A stretch of DNA of 64,000 nucleotides, from positions 124,001 through 188,000 of the forward strand of contig NZ_CP026949.1 of assembly GCF_003065425.1 (NCBI RefSeq), written 5' to 3'. Every line of letters begins with the position of its first letter. Within the stretch, counting starts at the first letter, position 1. Under the pieces are notes generated by a model. It saw only the letters and a program-made list of their open reading frames with translations. It made no database searches and had not been told where the DNA came from. Source of the stretch: Mycetocola zhujimingii (GTDB lineage: Bacteria; Actinomycetota; Actinomycetes; Actinomycetales; Microbacteriaceae). The translations under genes and the position numbers were made by a program. Below, one piece after another: positions 61,678 through 64,000 of the stretch.

Positions 61678-62190
61678 CGAAAGCCAACGTAGAGTAACTA
61701 CTCGTCACCCCAAAGGTGCGGCTGAGCTTAGCTCGCCGGCCTCATGCGGGACCACCTCCTCACCTCAACGTAGACACTCTTGAGTGTCTTCATCTTGAGG
61801 TTTAGGATATAAACCCACCCAGGAAGAACCGAAGAAATTCGGCGATTTTTGTGATGCCCGGCCTGGCCGGATGTCACGGGGACCGGCCGGTTTTACCGGC
61901 TGATTCATGTGGTAGGGTAGAGAAGTTGCCCTGCGGAGCAGCCCGAGAGGGTGAAAAGCGGGAGCATCCGATCCTTGAGAACTCAACAGCGTGCACAATG
62001 TCAAATGCCAAATACCCGTTGACTCGACCTTTTCTGGTTGGGTTACGGATTCCTTTGGAAAACATTTAAACAACAAAGCAAGTCAGTAATGATTTGTTCT
62101 GTCAGTTTCAAACTCGCGACGTTTTCACCTATTCCGGTGGGATGTCGCAAACAATGTGCCGGTCACTTCGGTGGTCGTGCAATTAAACAT
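61678..62190 (+). promoter_or_regulatory. rRNA operon promoter and leader region (513 bases without a protein gene)
   Basis: After the lacI stop comes a terminator-like double hairpin (61762-61801). An A/T-rich inverted repeat GGTTTA/TAAACC (61799-61815) follows, containing TAGGAT and TATAAA. Then a promoter candidate TTTTAC-16-TAGGGT (61891-61918) overlaps the hairpin GCCGGTTTTACCGGC (61886-61900). The stretch from 61975 on, CTTGAGAACTCAACAGCGTG, is the conserved actinobacterial rRNA leader segment linked to antitermination. The rest up to the 16S start shows local stems but no coding frame of note. Confidence 0.65.
61762..61801 (+). terminator. Nested hairpin after the LacI gene
   Basis: ACCTCAA (61762-61768) pairs with TTGAGGT (61795-61801), enclosing a second perfect hairpin AGACACTC-TT-GAGTGTCT (61772-61789). 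TTTAGG follows. It would insulate the rRNA operon from rhamnose-cluster transcription. Confidence 0.6.

Positions 62191-64000
<1,810 letters not shown>

Overview
The window is high-GC (about two thirds G+C) chromosomal DNA from an actinobacterium, most likely a member of the Microbacteriaceae. The evidence is the 16S rRNA gene at the right end, a DUF222/HNH endonuclease-type gene, a DUF7882 small protein typical of that family, and many genes whose start codon lies 6-7 nt downstream of a TANNNT -10 box (leaderless mRNAs). There are 56 supported protein genes and one 16S rRNA gene. I see no tRNA, CRISPR array, insertion sequence, prophage or plasmid function.

Left part (1-13.5 kb): an edge-truncated DUF222/HNH gene, trhO (tRNA U34 hydroxylation) and ppk2 come first. 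They are followed by a co-directional run of acyl-CoA catabolic genes: thiolase, SDR dehydrogenase, enoyl-CoA hydratase, HSDL2-like SDR and a 3-hydroxyisobutyryl-CoA hydrolase-like protein. Next is a GntR regulator leading prpD-prpB-prpC. Together they look like branched-chain or odd-chain acyl-CoA breakdown to propionyl-CoA, with disposal through the 2-methylcitrate cycle.

13.5-26.6 kb: a berberine-bridge-type FAD oxidase and a HhH-GPD DNA glycosylase are followed by a chito-oligosaccharide locus. That locus has a ROK repressor, a binding lipoprotein, two permeases and a cytoplasmic GH20 hexosaminidase, but no ATPase, so it probably borrows a shared MsiK-type ATPase. Then come a complete bacteriophytochrome (PAS-GAF-PHY) fused to GGDEF, a phytoene-desaturase-like oxidoreductase and a LysR regulator divergent from putA.

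26.7-48.2 kb: putA, two small uncharacterised proteins (one DUF7882), an MFS exporter with a small GntR regulator, a virginiamycin B lyase homologue with the family active-site residues, a small alarmone synthetase and an alpha/beta hydrolase. An Lrp regulator is divergent from a guanidino-group-modifying enzyme and rocD, whose product P5C feeds PutA. After these come a POT peptide transporter, a polyprenol-phosphate mannosyltransferase, an LldD-like lactate oxidase with its FadR-type regulator, HxlR/aldo-keto reductase, a membrane protein/wHTH pair with an esterase, and a D-2-hydroxyacid dehydrogenase.

48.2-61.7 kb: an L-rhamnose island with rhaB, rhaEW (aldolase/lactaldehyde dehydrogenase), two DeoR regulators, the ABC importer rhaS-T-P-Q, a dienelactone-hydrolase-like protein, rhaI and a LacI regulator. 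The right end is an rRNA operon start: leader, complete 16S gene and part of the 16S-23S spacer.

The most notable non-genic signals are two families of fixed-length palindromic intergenic elements (three copies of exactly 66 nt and two of exactly 59 nt) and a very regular leaderless-promoter architecture.
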